A stretch of 64,000 bases of DNA from Wuchereria bancrofti (GCA_005281725.1 SSBO01000012.1:5822602-5886601), one strand, 5' to 3'; shown: positions 1 through 11,765, counted from the first letter of the stretch. Made by a program: numbers and translations. Notes: a model not told the origin generated them from the letters alone.

Positions 1-1379
1 TACTTAAAGTTAATAGACCCCGATATTTTTTGATATTTTTCAAAAATCTTTTCTCCAATCGCGGGATTTCAAAGTTTTCTTCGGTACATTTATCATCTAG
101 CAGTTGTACTGTACTATTAAACACTGTAGCATGATCACTGTAGCATTGTATGGCAATATGAACAGTTCATTGAGTTCCAGTCAGTTATTGTTTTAATATT
201 GCTGGTGGTCAGTGGAATCGCAGTTCGCTTGTGATTCAACAAGTTTTCTTTTTCATTTTCAAAGGAGCAAAGCACCATATTTGATTTTAGAAGCACAATG
301 TAAATATGTTGTTAACTTTCATGACAATTTTCTGTCCAACGCTAGCTAGTGCAGTTACATTTGGTTTGTTATCGCTGATGGGTATGCACATCAACAGTAT
401 GATGTTTGCTTCGTGATCTTAATCTCATGTAATCAGACCAAGACTTTGTACAATGCCTTGGTCTCTCATTTTCAATATTTAAAATTTATTTATCTTTTCA
501 TTGCCCATTGATTTTGCAAACTGATTCAACATTGATGAAGCAATGATCAAAAAAATGTATCATTTTGCGAGATGATGACTCCATTCTTCGTACTCGACGT
601 CGGAGTGGACGATTCTTTTTGTTAATGCAATTCTGGTTTTGTTTAGAATCTATGCACAGTTCTCGTTTTTACATGATCTATACAGCTATTGGTTCCATCT
701 ATTACGCTTCTTTTATTAATGTTTTCCTTGTATGTCAATCCTTTATTTCATCCCTTTGATTTTTAGTTTTATTCCTAACTCCTACTGGTTATATGCCTTT
801 AATCTGCATTTCATTGTTTACTTAAAAAAGTGATCTATTAAAAATTTACAGGTGGGATATATCATGTCGCCACCAATTTTTGTCTTTGTTCAGCAACTGC
901 ACTTACATCATGCTGGCCATTTGAATTGTTTATTCTTGTACCTTAACTATTGGTTTGTAAATCAAGGAAAGTATCATTAAATGAAAATGAAGGATTCTAC
1001 GTATTAATTTTTTTGTACATTTCAGTAAATCCCATTGATTTCGGACCTGAGTAATACTTCAAAATGTATAGTGCTTTCCTTCAATTTTTCCTTCACTCAT
1101 ATTGTCATAATCTGCTATTATTTGCTTTACTCAGAAGTTGTATATTTATGACTATGAAATGCAAGGAAATTTTGTTCCTGAAAAAATATTTGACGATAAC
1201 TCGTCGCTAGCGAAATCTCTTGCTTCGATGAATAAAGTTGATCCAATCTTTTGCAAAACTTTAAATAAATCGTTTTCTTAAGCAACATGGATTTGTCGAA
1301 ACTATTTTTTCATTATACCCGAAAAAATTTCAAATACGATTAAAGGCTAAAGATGAAAATTTTCTGAAGATTTTGTAGA
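1..1379. other. No gene seen
   Basis: AT-rich sequence with stops in all frames at short intervals. The longest open stretch (565-759, plus) has no recognisable motif and no exon-like borders. I see no RNA gene or repeat here. Confidence 0.6.
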
Positions 1380-1640
1380 TTAATAGAAATCACCAGATAA
1401 TCGGAATAATAGTGAAAGAGCTGCCGAGGAATGCCACTGCGATGATATGACGCGAACTATATTTTTTTTATTATCTGTGCCATAATTACACGACCTGGCT
1501 TGGTCTTTATGAAGAGCTGCACCATCCTTATCAATTGATATCCACGAATATTTCAGCCAACTACCCAGTTTTCTCAAATGATATTCAGGAACTACGTATT
1601 TTGCATTATAATCATAAAAAGTAGATTTAATTTGCCCCAA
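1380..1640 (-). CDS. Unrecognised 86-codon open frame, possible gene fragment
   Basis: A minus-strand frame opens with an ATG near 1640 and ends at 1380. The part between about 1470 and 1630 has mixed, protein-like composition, for example the stretch YVVPEYHLRKLGSWLKYSW followed by SIDKDGAALHKDQARSC. It is richer in charged and aromatic residues than random AT-rich frames nearby. No domain is recognised and no neighbouring exon could be linked. It may be an exon, a decayed gene piece, or chance. Confidence 0.2.
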   Translation of the reverse strand: MGQIKSTFYDYNAKYVVPEYHLRKLGSWLKYSWISIDKDGAALHKDQARSCNYGTDNKKNIVRVISSQWHSSAALSLLFRLSGDFY

Positions 1641-2640
1641 GCAAATGATTTAGTCAAAAACGTTTTCAAAATAAATACATAAAGTGCTTCTTGTCGTTAT
1701 AATCCTTCTAAAACCTTGTTTAGGAAACCTAAACTTTTGCCTATCTTGCTTACTCGCTGAATTAACAGTTATTAATGAATGAGTTTCACAGAGAGATGTA
1801 TCTGTAATGATTTGCTTTCTTACACACTTTATTTCAAGAATACTTTGTTGTCATTAAACAAAATATCGTTTGAATTATGTTTGCAAGGATTTGCAAAGTG
1901 GTAAGATCGTGTCATTGTTGTAAACAATTTGAGAAGACTACTTGCCAACGGCTATTCGATGTTTTTGTATAATTCGCATATCTTAGATCTCATTTTATCA
2001 ATCAAAAAAAACAGCTTTTGAAGCAGTAATGATAAAAGTTGTAATTATGGCTGTCATTTGTTTTATTTTTTTTTCTTGCTGATCATGAAAATAGCCATTT
2101 GCACGATACTTCCCTTATTTTCAGTTACTAAGCTTTAGTTAGCATAGTTATTTAAAGTTGCAAATTAAACTAAAGGTGATGCATTACCACGTATTGATTT
2201 CTCGTAAGACTCTGCAAATAAGGTATGATCACTATTTTGATCGTTGAAAACTATGCACCCATTCATTGCAGGAAGCAGATCTTTGCGGGGGTACTGATGA
2301 GAAAATGAATATTGCTCTTATTTTATTTATGCCACTTCAGGTGTTAAGCTGTAACACTCAAATGATAAAGTGATAGGAAATCTTTGTATATGGGGAGCGG
2401 AGTTGGATGTGGTGCTTGAGTTTCGTTATTTTTGGGTTTGATTTCTCAGTATTATTGGTTCATTTTCATCAATAAACTAAGGTATTTAAACAGAGCAAAC
2501 AAATGAATCTCAAATGACTGAAACAAATGTATAATTAATTGCAACCATATGAAACTCTTCGACATCCTGAGAGAACTATTTAATATTACTTCCTTAGTTT
2601 TTTTGAAAAAATGGTTTTTATTCACGACCTTGTTAGTCAC
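1641..2640. other. No gene seen
   Basis: AT-rich sequence with only short, low-complexity frames. The minus-strand frame at 2452-2640 is hydrophobic AT-driven translation and is not accepted as a gene. Confidence 0.55.
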
Positions 2641-2643
2641 TCG

Positions 2644-2710
2644 TTACACGTAGGCAACATCTGGCTCATCCGTGCTGTATTGCTTACCGTAGTTTACATT
2701 CAACTGACTG
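2644..2710 (-). CDS. Possible terminal exon, unrecognised
   Basis: On the minus strand an AAATCAG-type acceptor is followed by a short open stretch reading NVNYGKQYSTDEPDVAYV and a TAA at 2644-2646. Composition is protein-like and more GC-rich than the surroundings. It lies about 300 bp downstream, in the minus direction, of the open segment at 3009-3243, so both could be exons of one gene or pseudogene. No family is recognised and the link is inference. Confidence 0.2.
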
Positions 2711-3008
2711 ATTTAATGAATTATTCTGTTCACATTATTCTAGTAATTAAGAATTTGACATAAAAAAAATCCGCTTTATTAATTTCTTGAAGAAATGGTT
2801 CAGGTCGGAAAGATCAGAAAAGCTATGTTAGATAGAAGGACAAGATGAATACAGACTAACTGAAAATGAAGAGGGCACTTCACATTCTTTTGTAGATTGT
2901 CTTTACATAATAAATACACTAAAACTGTATAAAAAGAATGAAAAACATGAAAATATTTGATCTCAGCAACAATTTGAAACGTGTTTCTTTTAATATATGC
3001 CTTACACA

Positions 3009-3243
3009 TCAGTGGTGCGGTAATGGTAACACGCGAAAGAGCGGATTACCAACGCTGTAACACACGAACAAGGCCATCTTGTCAGCAGCATTTATTTCAT
3101 TACGGATGCCATATTCCTCAGAAGGCTTCAAGATAAAGTAGTTCCATCCATCCCTTTCGGCATCAGTTAGCGAGAACGTCGTGGGTGGTCTCGTGTAGCA
3201 GTACGTGCTGATGCCAACAACAATGTAAAGCTCGATGTGTGGT
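3009..3243 (-). CDS. Unrecognised open segment without ATG, possible exon or gene relic
   Basis: A minus-strand frame of about 77 codons, bounded upstream by an in-frame TGA and ending with TGA at 3009-3011, contains no suitable start codon. Its base composition is clearly more GC-rich than its neighbours. The translation is rich in aromatic and charged residues (for example TDAERDGWNYFILKPSEEYG, then MALFVCYSVGNPLFRVLP), unlike chance frames here. No domain is recognised. With the short segment at 2644-2710 it may be part of one minus-strand gene or pseudogene. Confidence 0.35.
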
Positions 3244-4138
3244 CATTTTTGTCTCAATTTTTGATCTCTGTTGATAAATATTTTTGGTATTATCTCCATT
3301 AACATCTCTTTTCGTTCTATCCCAACAATCGCTCTTTTATTACTTGTTGTGGCACAATAAACCTTTGACATTTGTGGCAATTTGTTGATACTTTCAGCTA
3401 CTGTATCATCCTAAATTGTCGGTAATATCGATGTTACTAGTACTGTGACCACTGCTGTTAACATGTTGTAGTTGAGCAAGTCGTTTGCACAATCCAGCCG
3501 ATGTGACAAATGTTTCTCACCCACTGCCCGTCTACTCATCCATAAAAATTGATAAGGTATTGGTATATGTATTATTGCTTTATTCTTATTCCGCCTATCT
3601 CGTTACTAGATATTCTTCTAAACTTTTTCGATTTTATATCAAGCACTCACACTACCATTTTGATAAATACCATCCTACGTTTTCACAATTTATTACTTCC
3701 CTGCTTTACACAGCTCATTCAGATTTTGTCAATACTTATAATTAATTTGAGCAATTCTATGATATCCATTGATAAGATGTGAAATTACTAACATATGCCT
3801 TTAAAATTTCTACTTTAATACAGTGTGCGCGTAAGTATTAGTCTTGAAAATAACCAGAGTGGGTTTTTCTCAATTTTACACAAACGATTTCCGACCACCA
3901 TTTGTGTGTCGATTTTTTTAACATGTTAGTCGGCTGTTTCATCTCCTGTTTTGTCCATTGTTATCGTTAATTTCTTTGGTAACTTTAAGCAAGACATACG
4001 TATCACCAACTTCTTTTTGTTGCTTTGTTTTTCTAATTCTCACTATTCAACTATTGTGTTTTTACGTGTTATTTATAGCCTTATTTTTACTGTTTGCATT
4101 TTCTAGCCCTTCAGAGGTTTCGGATAGCTATCTTCTAC
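3244..4138. other. No gene seen
   Basis: AT-rich. Two overlapping plus-strand frames (3485-3782) and one at 3958-4182 are open but consist of hydrophobic, AT-driven residues with no conserved pattern. None is accepted as a gene. Confidence 0.5.
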
Positions 4139-4228
4139 TTGTAATAGTAGGGATCCAGAATTTAGTTCTTGAATTTTGCTGAATTCCATAAATTTGAAGA
4201 AGTAAATTCTGGATTCCTACTATTACAA
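4139..4228. repeat. Inverted repeat, 26-bp arms
   Basis: The arm at 4139-4164 (starting TTGTAATAGTAGGGATCCAG) is the reverse complement of 4203-4228 with one mismatch, separated by a 38-base spacer. It would fold into a long hairpin. It sits just before the ST13-like pseudogene fragments. It could be a MITE-like remnant or a byproduct of the same rearrangement that inverted the pseudogene; no target-site duplication was identified. Confidence 0.75.
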
Positions 4229-4282
4229 ACAAAAGTGATTTCATTCCGAAGTGGTTTTGGTATGCCAAATATGCCAAAAAGA

Positions 4283-4375
4283 GTTCGAAAAAAATCTTTC
4301 AAGACTCGGAGGTTATGAGTCTGTTGCAAGATGGAGGCGTCCTTAAAGCCTACACGGACATCATCAATAATCCAG
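4283..4375 (+). pseudogene. ST13 (Hsc70-interacting protein)-like fragment, C-terminal DP/STI1 motif
   Basis: Read on plus from about 4283, the frame gives SFQDSEVMSLLQDGGVLKAY then TDIINNP. This resembles the C-terminal DP (STI1-type) helix repeat of ST13/Hip, where aspartate-rich helices precede a V-x-x-A-x-x-D-I/V-x-x-N-P pattern. Known role: ST13 is a cytosolic Hsp70 co-chaperone with N-terminal oligomerisation, central TPR and C-terminal DP domains. Here the DP piece lies upstream of the TPR pieces, the reverse of the normal order, so it is a rearranged relic. The junction with the next, inverted fragment falls in a shared run near 4366-4375. Confidence 0.6.
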
Positions 4376-4542
4376 TTTACACGTCATGGCTAGATTACGA
4401 TGAGCCTCCACAAAATTGCCAAGTAACTTGTGAGCTCGTCCACGAAACTTATAACCTTGTGCTAAGTCTGCATTTAATGAAATTGCTTTATCACAATCGC
4501 GAATTGCACCGTTTGGTTTGTTCAACTTCAGAAGCGCATTCG
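4366..4542 (-). pseudogene. ST13-like TPR fragment, inverted copy
   Basis: The minus strand encodes a TPR helix pair: [20 protein letters not shown], followed by a [20 protein letters not shown] segment and CKLDY. This is the second and third TPR region of ST13/Hip. It is a diverged copy of the plus-strand TPR at 4752-4924, lying back to back with it. It has no start codon and lacks the rest of the protein, so it is a fragment. Differences from the plus copy ([12 protein letters not shown] against PDCDKAVSLNAN) show that the two copies diverged after duplication or come from two retrocopies. Confidence 0.7.
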
Positions 4543-4930
4543 CCGAGCTGGATATGTCAGGAGTAATAAAGGGCGAAGAAGACAAACTGTTTCCAATGGG
4601 TGATGATAATAAAGAGATAACTGAGGATGATATGGAAAAGGTAACAACGCTGTAAAGGCATTTAATGAAGGAAACTTTGAGGAAGCTGTGCTGCATTTTA
4701 CTAGTGCCATCGAACTGAACTCAAGATTAGCTGTTTTGCACGCAAAAAGGGCAAATGCGCTGTTGAAGTTGAACAAACCAAACGGTGCAATTCCCGATTG
4801 TGATAAAGCAGTTTCATTAAATGCTAACTCAGCACAAGGCCATAAGTTTCGTGGACGAGCTCACAGGTTACTTGGCAATTTTGTGGAAGTTCATCGTGAT
4901 CTAGCGATGGCGTGTAAATTGGATGTTGTT
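4543..4930 (+). pseudogene. ST13-like acidic linker plus TPR fragment
   Basis: Starting near 4543 the frame reads [20 protein letters not shown] then [11 protein letters not shown], matching the acidic linker before the TPR domain of ST13. A stop and frame change around 4636-4655 interrupt it. A second frame then gives the first TPR ([40 protein letters not shown]) through RGRAHRLLGNFVEVHRDLAM to CKLD near 4924. No introns are visible across this stretch, which suggests a processed copy. After 4930 the similarity stops and the frame runs into AT-rich sequence. The frameshift and the inverted, out-of-order neighbours make function unlikely. Confidence 0.7.
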
Positions 4931-5591
4931 GGTAGAAAATTTTTTTATCTGAAGTTATTGGTAGTTGATTTGAGACAAATTTCCGTACTTATGTTACTTA
5001 ATTGGTCTATCCTAAGACTTTCTCATAAAATACTGTTTTCTGGTTACTGTTTTCTTAAACTGTTCTGTATAGGTGTCAAAAATCATTTAAAAAAAAACTA
5101 ATCATTTTGATTACAGCACTACTTAAAACTAGTAAAATTGCAGTAATACGAGTTTACATAATTTCATGCAAATTTCCTAATCACTCATGACTGTACGTAC
5201 CATTATTCAAATTGGAATAAATTTAATATAGACCGCAGTCATGTAGTACAATCTTTCTCTTGCAGGTGGTTTATCTACATGTTAGGGAATAATGCATTGT
5301 ATCAAGAATTAATGTAAAAGAAATCTACTTTCTTTTTTTGTTGGTCAATTTTCCATTATTATGTCTGGTTTTGTTATCATAGAGCTGATGCTTGTTTTTG
5401 TTTCTTTGTAACCTACCTATACTCCATTGGAAAGGGAATAAAAGAATTGATAAGATGAATGGATTGTTGTGAATTACTTATACTATCCAACAGGATCTGT
5501 AGCTTTAACTACTGCTTCTGATATTAATTATGTTTTGAAACTTTTTTACCGCTCTCCGGACAGTTATTTCCTTCGCAAATACAGTGCAGTG

Positions 5592-5663
5592 ACAAATTAT
5601 TGAGCAATTTCAGTCAGTTCAATGCTTATAATATTTCATATTATGGTCATTGCACCTATAAAC
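5592..5663 (+). repeat. 72-bp direct repeat, copy 1
   Basis: Begins ACAAATTATTGAGCAATTTC and is repeated at 5826-5897 with a handful of substitutions. The two copies lie 234 bp apart start to start. No coding role is apparent. Confidence 0.85.
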
Positions 5664-5825
5664 ATGAATCAAAATCTGTGAATTTTTTTTTTTGAAAATT
5701 CCTGCACAAATATGGGAAAGTTATAACGAAACACCGTTTTATCAACTCAAAGTATGCGAATTGGTAAAATTTCTGCAGTGTATATCATTCAGAAGCAACT
5801 CATCGACCAATCGGTCAAATATTAC

Positions 5826-5897
5826 ACAAATTATTGAGCAATTTCAGTCAGTTCAATGCTTACAATATTTCATGTTATGATCACTGCACCTATAAAC
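5826..5897 (+). repeat. 72-bp direct repeat, copy 2
   Basis: Second copy of the 5592-5663 sequence, diverged at about four or five positions, so this is an old local duplication and not an assembly copy. Confidence 0.85.
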
Positions 5898-7706
5898 TTT
5901 ATCTGATGATAGATTAAAATGTTCTCACATGAGATGTGAATATTTTTGTCGTATATAACCTTCCACTGAAGGTCATGTGTGAGAATACCATAGTTAAGGA
6001 CCATTTTAAAATGTTCTTTCATCTCATCATCTTATTGTTCGTCCCTTCATCTTACTGATAAAGAAGGCTTAAAATCACATTACCGTAGCATATCACCGCA
6101 TATTGTTACTTGTTGCATAGCTTGTCGCAGTATTACTTACAACGAAAATAACATCAATGCAAATTAGTCACTGGTGTGCTCCTTGACCTGAGAATGACAT
6201 CTTTGTACGGTCCAGTGGGCTAATACTACTGTCATTGTTTATACGGTGATAATGACAGGTTTGTGAAACTTGTAGATAGCTTAGAAGGATAACGAACTGC
6301 AAAAACGACCATAGAGCTGCTTGTACTGCTTAATTTGCCATGATCGAAATCCTGATCAAAGTACAGCTATGTCTACTTAGTAGCACTACCATTACTTGAG
6401 AACGGTGTTATACAGATTTGTTATTTGCAACTAACACGGTACTACTGTGTGTGTTATCTGTAGTTGTTACTGAGTTGAAAGTGTCCTGTTTGCTGGCACA
6501 GTAATATGTGCTATCGTTGTTGCTATTCATATCCCAGTCGTCTGCAGTTTGTTTTCTTCGCTCTGTAAGTTGATATCGGGATCCTTATCATTAAAGTAGG
6601 AGATAAAATGCTAATCCAATCATCTGCCTAACCATTTCCCGAGAGTTCATCAGCTTTGAATTTGAACAGAAAATTTTTTAAGACAGTCTATGATGAATTT
6701 TGTTTTGCTTTAAAAACACTCAAGAAATTAGATGACATTCATCAGTGAAACATATTCATGTTTATTTTGCCACGAGTTTAGCACTGTCAATGTGAATTGC
6801 TCGTTGACATCACTTATTTCTCTGATTCCAACAATTACCAATTCAGTTCAATTTTAGTGAAACTTGTTTTTCTATATTTTATTAAAATATCGAAGTGATC
6901 CATTAATCAAATATAAACTTAACTTCACCGTTTATTCGATTTCTGACTTTTTCTCTTAAATTTCCTTTTATACTGCGCTTCATGCAGTATGTGAAGTCAG
7001 AAAGAACAGAATTATGATTCCATCACCACCCATCTAATTTTTATTATGGATGACGTAGTAAAGAGATTATAAGCCAAGATTATATTGGATTAAAGAAATA
7101 AAGTAGACGCTGAAATACTGTACTGAATGGGAAACTAGACTAATTGGTTGCTTTCGGGAACGACGACAAAAAAGGAAATATGGTAATTAAGCTATGAAGA
7201 TTAATAAGCAAGATGTAACAAAAGCTTAACAGCTAAAAAGATTGCTAAACTTAATGATCCGAAAATTTAAGAAGGTGTATGCAATATTTGAAGTAAATGG
7301 TCGTACAGCTCATTTGGACTTAGTTGACAATCTCTGTAAAATTTCGCATTAAAAGTTTTTGTTGTGGGGGGATTCAAGAAAGATATATCATTTCATCATA
7401 GACACAAACGGTAAAGATCGTAGCTCCAGTGAATATTACATAGTGTAATTCTCGTGTCGGTAACTATTGCTATACTTAATTAGAGAACAAATTAGAAAGG
7501 AAATGTTTCTGAATAAATTTGATTCGCAAAAAAGAAAAAAAAGGCAACGATCAATTTTTATACAGTGAATGAGCAACTTTATACTAATAATTTGTTGTTT
7601 TCGATGGATAAATTGATAAAAGAGACAGGCAAAGCGTAATTTTAGTCGACCAGTTAATACTAAGTTTATGTTCTGCCCGTAACAAGCGCAGCAAGTTCCA
7701 CATAAG

Positions 7707-7811
7707 TTTATTAATAATTTACAAGTATTAATTTTATTAATAATTGCTTAAGTTTATTAATAATTAAATTTATTGGTAATTTTATTAATAATTTAACTAT
7801 TAATAATTTAC
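7707..7811. repeat. Degenerate TTATTAATAATT repeat
   Basis: About five spaced copies of the near-palindrome TTATTAATAATT occur within roughly 100 bp. The tract is almost pure A+T and could adopt multiple hairpins. Confidence 0.7.
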
Positions 7812-9714
7812 GTTAGCTGACTGTATTGTAAATCATCGCTCTGACAACATAAATTGACGCTGCTTTAAAGTTAATCAATTTTTGCGTCTACTGATAAAAT
7901 GGAAGAATGAGGCACAAGCATATCATTAAATCGCTTCATGGAGGAGCTTATTTAAACTTTTGTGGATATTGAGAATCAGACAGTGTGAAATACAACCACC
8001 TAAATGCAAATTCCTTTACGACACAATCCACATTTTGTGCTAAGAGGAATGCCATGTTTCCCAAAGCAAAGTTTCTATTGCAGTTGAGCTTGCATCTGTA
8101 TACCAATACGTTAGTAAGTCGGAAAGTAGTCCATGAAAAAAACTGCGAATACAGAGAAATGAAAAAGCATCCAAATACTTGTAACCAATATCGTTTGATA
8201 TTGAATTCTTGAAGCTATATCACAATAACGTTAAATCCCAAGTTCCAAACAGACGCTGGATTTTCTTAGCTCGATGAATCCGAATGTCTACTTTGTCTTT
8301 ATTCTTTAGAAAACTAGTCCTTTTTTTGAAATTCTTGAAAATTCTGTCGTCATTCTTGAAAATTATGTTTCAGGCGACGTTTTTGTTTTCAACGGAACAT
8401 GAAGCAATCCCAAAACAATGCATTTCGGTGCTTAACAATCCTGTGAAGCTCATATTCGAATCATTTTCATAAATAAAAAAACCTACACTTAGGTTTCAAC
8501 TTTATTTCTAAACTACTCTACTTCATTCTTAGATTCCCTTGGCATAGTAGGACTCGTTATACATTTGCAGTGATTTCTACAATAATCTTCGTAACTTTTT
8601 CAATGTTTGGACGAGTTCTAAATATTCTTATTAATGTTATCATAAAATTTTGATGTTCACTCCGTAATCTACACGCCATGCTTAGCTTTGCATGCGTATT
8701 CTTGTTGTTATTGTCATATCATGGGCTTCATTGAATCTGTACCAAGGCAAGCTTTTCCGCATGTGTGGTTTGGAAATTTCATAAGATTAAAACTACAAAT
8801 ACTACAATGCCGAACAGAACTCTCCGATCGTACACTTATTCACAATGTTTTCAAACCGACAGTTATTTCGAGTTTAGGGTTAGAAAAAGCTGTATCACTT
8901 GAGGATCTTTGAATTGAAAATTGTCTAAAAATGGTTTTTTTTTGTGAATTCTGGATGCACACTCTGTAAGTTTGTTAGTATTATTATGTAACGAATTAAA
9001 TTCATCCGTGACGTTTATTACCCACCTGAACATTGAATGAGTCTTCCTGACCAAATTTGGTAACCAGTTTCTCACTGCTATTCGATTGAAACGGTTACCA
9101 CCCATCTGTGAAGGTCTGCTGAAATATGCATGCTTCCTTCATAACTTTTCTATAGACAAGTAATAAGTACAATGTAACCCACTTGGAACCAACGCTGCCC
9201 TAAAGGATTACATTCTCTATAGAAATGCTCAGTATTTTAAATTCCCTTATATTCTTGACAAATCATTACGAATTTCTTTCAGCAGTTTTCGTTTCTCGTC
9301 ATGAGATCTATTTTGGGCAAGGTTTACAGTATGTTTTATTCCTGTTCAAAATTAAGTTTGAAAACTGTCAATTTAGGATAGCTTTCAGTCCTCACATTTT
9401 AACAAAAACCTTGTTCATCCATGCACTATGGCTTAAACTATATTCTAAACCAAATACTGATCCAACTTCACTAAATTTACTTAACAAAAAAGAACGACAT
9501 AAACTAATAACTTGTCACAATAGCACAACTTATGTCGCGGATTTTAATATCGCGAAACTCTAAAATATTATATGAAAGTTGTGAATATGAGTAAGAAATA
9601 TGTTCTATGAAATTCTTTGCAATAATGTTTATTCTTTGGACTCTTTGTTTCCAGTCTTATGTTTAGCTTGTAAATTTTTTACACATTGTTTACACGATAT
9701 CAGCTTCTTATTTA

Positions 9715-10079
9715 GTTGACCTCTACTGTGTCGCCACTAACTGTAAATTATCTTTGAATCTATGAGGTTAACAACTTTTGCTTAACTGATATCCTTTGCG
9801 GTTTGTCAACTAGTAAGTAGATTTGCTTGTAAACCAGGTCAACAGCTCTTTGTTAGACCGATTACTCTTTCGCCAGGTCAACCTCATATTGTAAATCATA
9901 TACTTTGTTTACGCATATTGCTTGTTATATGAGGAGGTCACTCTTGTTGAAGGGGACATTGTGTGTTTTTTATCAAGAACGAGGAGAGTTCAATTTCAAT
10001 TGTTCTCTATCAAGTTATTATACTATTGCTTCTGTTAATAAAGGAATTATTATATTCCTCTTTTACCCCACATATTTAC
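9715..10079 (+). promoter_or_regulatory. Probable 5' LTR / leader of the BEL/Pao element with AGGTCAAC motifs
   Basis: Non-coding DNA directly before gag. It contains AATAAAGG (near 10037), a plausible polyadenylation signal, followed by a CCCCACA end-like sequence. Four AGGTCA hexamers occur: 9717-9722 on minus, and 9836-9841, 9875-9880 and 9935-9940 on plus. The first three extend to AGGTCAAC. Because the 3' LTR is missing the borders cannot be fixed by comparing LTRs, so both ends are estimates. Confidence 0.45.
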
Positions 10080-10181
10080 ATCTACATCCAACGAATCTCC
10101 CTGCATTCAACAACCTCTCCCAAAATAATAAATTAAATTATCAAATCTTCCACGACAAATTTTGCTTCCACGAACCGGGAA

Positions 10182-11554
10182 ATGCCTGCAACTATAACAT
10201 TAAGCGCACGACCGGCAAAAGAAAAATTGGAAGCTCTTCTCAAAGAAATCCAAGAAATGGATCTAACGCCTTTGGAGCAAATGTTGACCAGAGAAGAAAC
10301 CCGTCAACAGCACGAGGCTCGAAAAAGAATTATTGAAGAAAGAACAATGCGTCTCAAGCTGCATATTAGCACACTTGAGACAATTAGTACTAACTGGATC
10401 CAATACATACAACAGGTCCCAGCAACGAAGAGGAAACAAGAAGAAGACAAATACGCCCAAATGGTCGAAGATAAAGAGGTATTTTAAACTTAATAAGTGA
10501 AGGCAAAGAAGTCATCATAATCTTAGATATGTGTATGAATGACTCAGAGTTAGTAATCCAATGCCTTAAAGAAGGCGAAATAAAGGAGCAACCAACTCAG
10601 ATAACCTATTATCCAACGGTTAACTTACTTCAACTACCATTGTCTACCTTCAAAGAGAAAACAAGAAGTGATAATCCTGAACTATGGAGAGGATTCTGGA
10701 GTAGCTTTGAAGCTGCAGTCCATTTACAAAAAATATCAGACATCCAAAAATTAAATTATTTAATTGCATGTCTAAAGGGAGATGCTTTATTGGCTATTAG
10801 AGGTTATGATATAACCCCAGGAAATTATGATGTGATGCGGAAAGTCCTTATTGAAAAATTTGGGTAATCACACATCATTAAAAAATCGCTCTATAATAAG
10901 TTATATACCGTCAAGAAGAATGATCGAGAATGGAAGGTAACATCGAAGCTACTGAAAGGATACTTCGACAACTTAAAGGAATGGGTGAAAATCTCGAACA
11001 ATCCAGTATTGAAATTATTATTGAAAATAAACTGTCCGCCTGGATTCTGGAGAGTATATCAACAAAAGGAAGAACAAAAAATATGGTCAGTAGCTAAACT
11101 ACGACAATTTTTAGCAAAACTGATCCAAAGAAACGAAGAAGTTACAAGAGGCCAATCCTTTGACATCATGAAAGAGCAAAAGGAATCTAAAAATAAACTT
11201 GGTCCACGGTCAACGATATTTTACAGACGAAACTTCTGCTCTAATTGTAACAACACCGCAAACAAATAAGCTAATATAAAGATTAGCAAAACCCAAAAAC
11301 CATGTGCCTTTTGCAATAAGAACCACTGGGATAATGAATGCCAAACTTATCCTAGTCTAAAAAGAAGAATGCAACCACTGAAAGAAAACAACGCCTGTCT
11401 AAACTGTCTTCAACCAAGACATATGACAATTAATTGTAAGACAAGAAAACGTGTTTCTATTGCAAAGGTCACCATTATACCGCGTTATGCTACACTAAGT
11501 ATAACGATCAAGCACAATCAGTGGGGTAAATCGAAGAAGATACAAAGACGGTAA
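10182..11554 (+). pseudogene. BEL/Pao gag, disrupted
   Basis: The gag start is taken at the ATG at 10182 (MPATITLSARPAKEKLEALL), a charged helical N-terminus typical of Pao gag. The first frame stops at 10487, and the continuation (through ELWRGFWSSFEAAVH) is in another frame from about 10480. A stop at 10865-10867 and a local frame change between about 10937 and 11052 follow. The frame then continues through YQQKEEQKIW to a stop at 11267-11269. Two zinc-knuckle-like motifs come next: CAFCNKNHWDNEC near 11305-11345 and CLNCLQPRHMTINC near 11396-11440. A third cysteine cluster is broken by a shift near 11455. Gag would package element RNA in cytoplasmic particles; this copy cannot make a full-length protein. 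Confidence 0.8.
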
Positions 11555-11639
11555 AGGTAATCAACCCAGTTATAAAGCATTCGACACGAAACGATAGAGA
11601 AGCATTTTGCATTTAAAAAGCATTTTGCTTTTTAGCAAA

Positions 11640-11765
11640 GAAGTTGAAGTAATTAATTTAGACATGCCAGAAGTTTCAAATAAAATTGTAGTTTTATTCG
11701 ATAGCGGTGCTCAAACAACGTGTATATCGAAGAAACTAGCAAAAGAATTACACCTAGAAGAAATT
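11640..11765 (+). pseudogene. BEL/Pao aspartic protease fragment
   Basis: A frame not continuous with the RT frame reads IVVLFDSGAQTTCISKKLAK, containing the retroviral-type protease active-site motif DSGA (Asp codon at 11700-11702). It must shift into the RT frame near 11755-11765 to continue into the NYEQVTFARF segment. In intact Pao elements the protease is fused in frame between gag and RT, so this is a frameshifted remnant. Confidence 0.75.

Larger units (their letters stand above)
4931..9714. other. Long AT-rich stretch without a supported gene
   Basis: Several short open frames exist (5692-5880, 7985-8212, 8284-8472, 8688-8912, 9225-9563 on plus; 8863-9105 on minus). None shows conserved motifs, exon borders with consistent phase, or family similarity that I can recognise. 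The stretch holds the direct repeat at 5592/5826 and the AT repeat at 7707-7811, described separately. Confidence 0.5.

Noticed and set aside
9225..9563. 112-codon plus-strand frame with a kinase-like ADFNIAK string
   Set aside because: The short string is the only resemblance; no other kinase motif is present in the right order.
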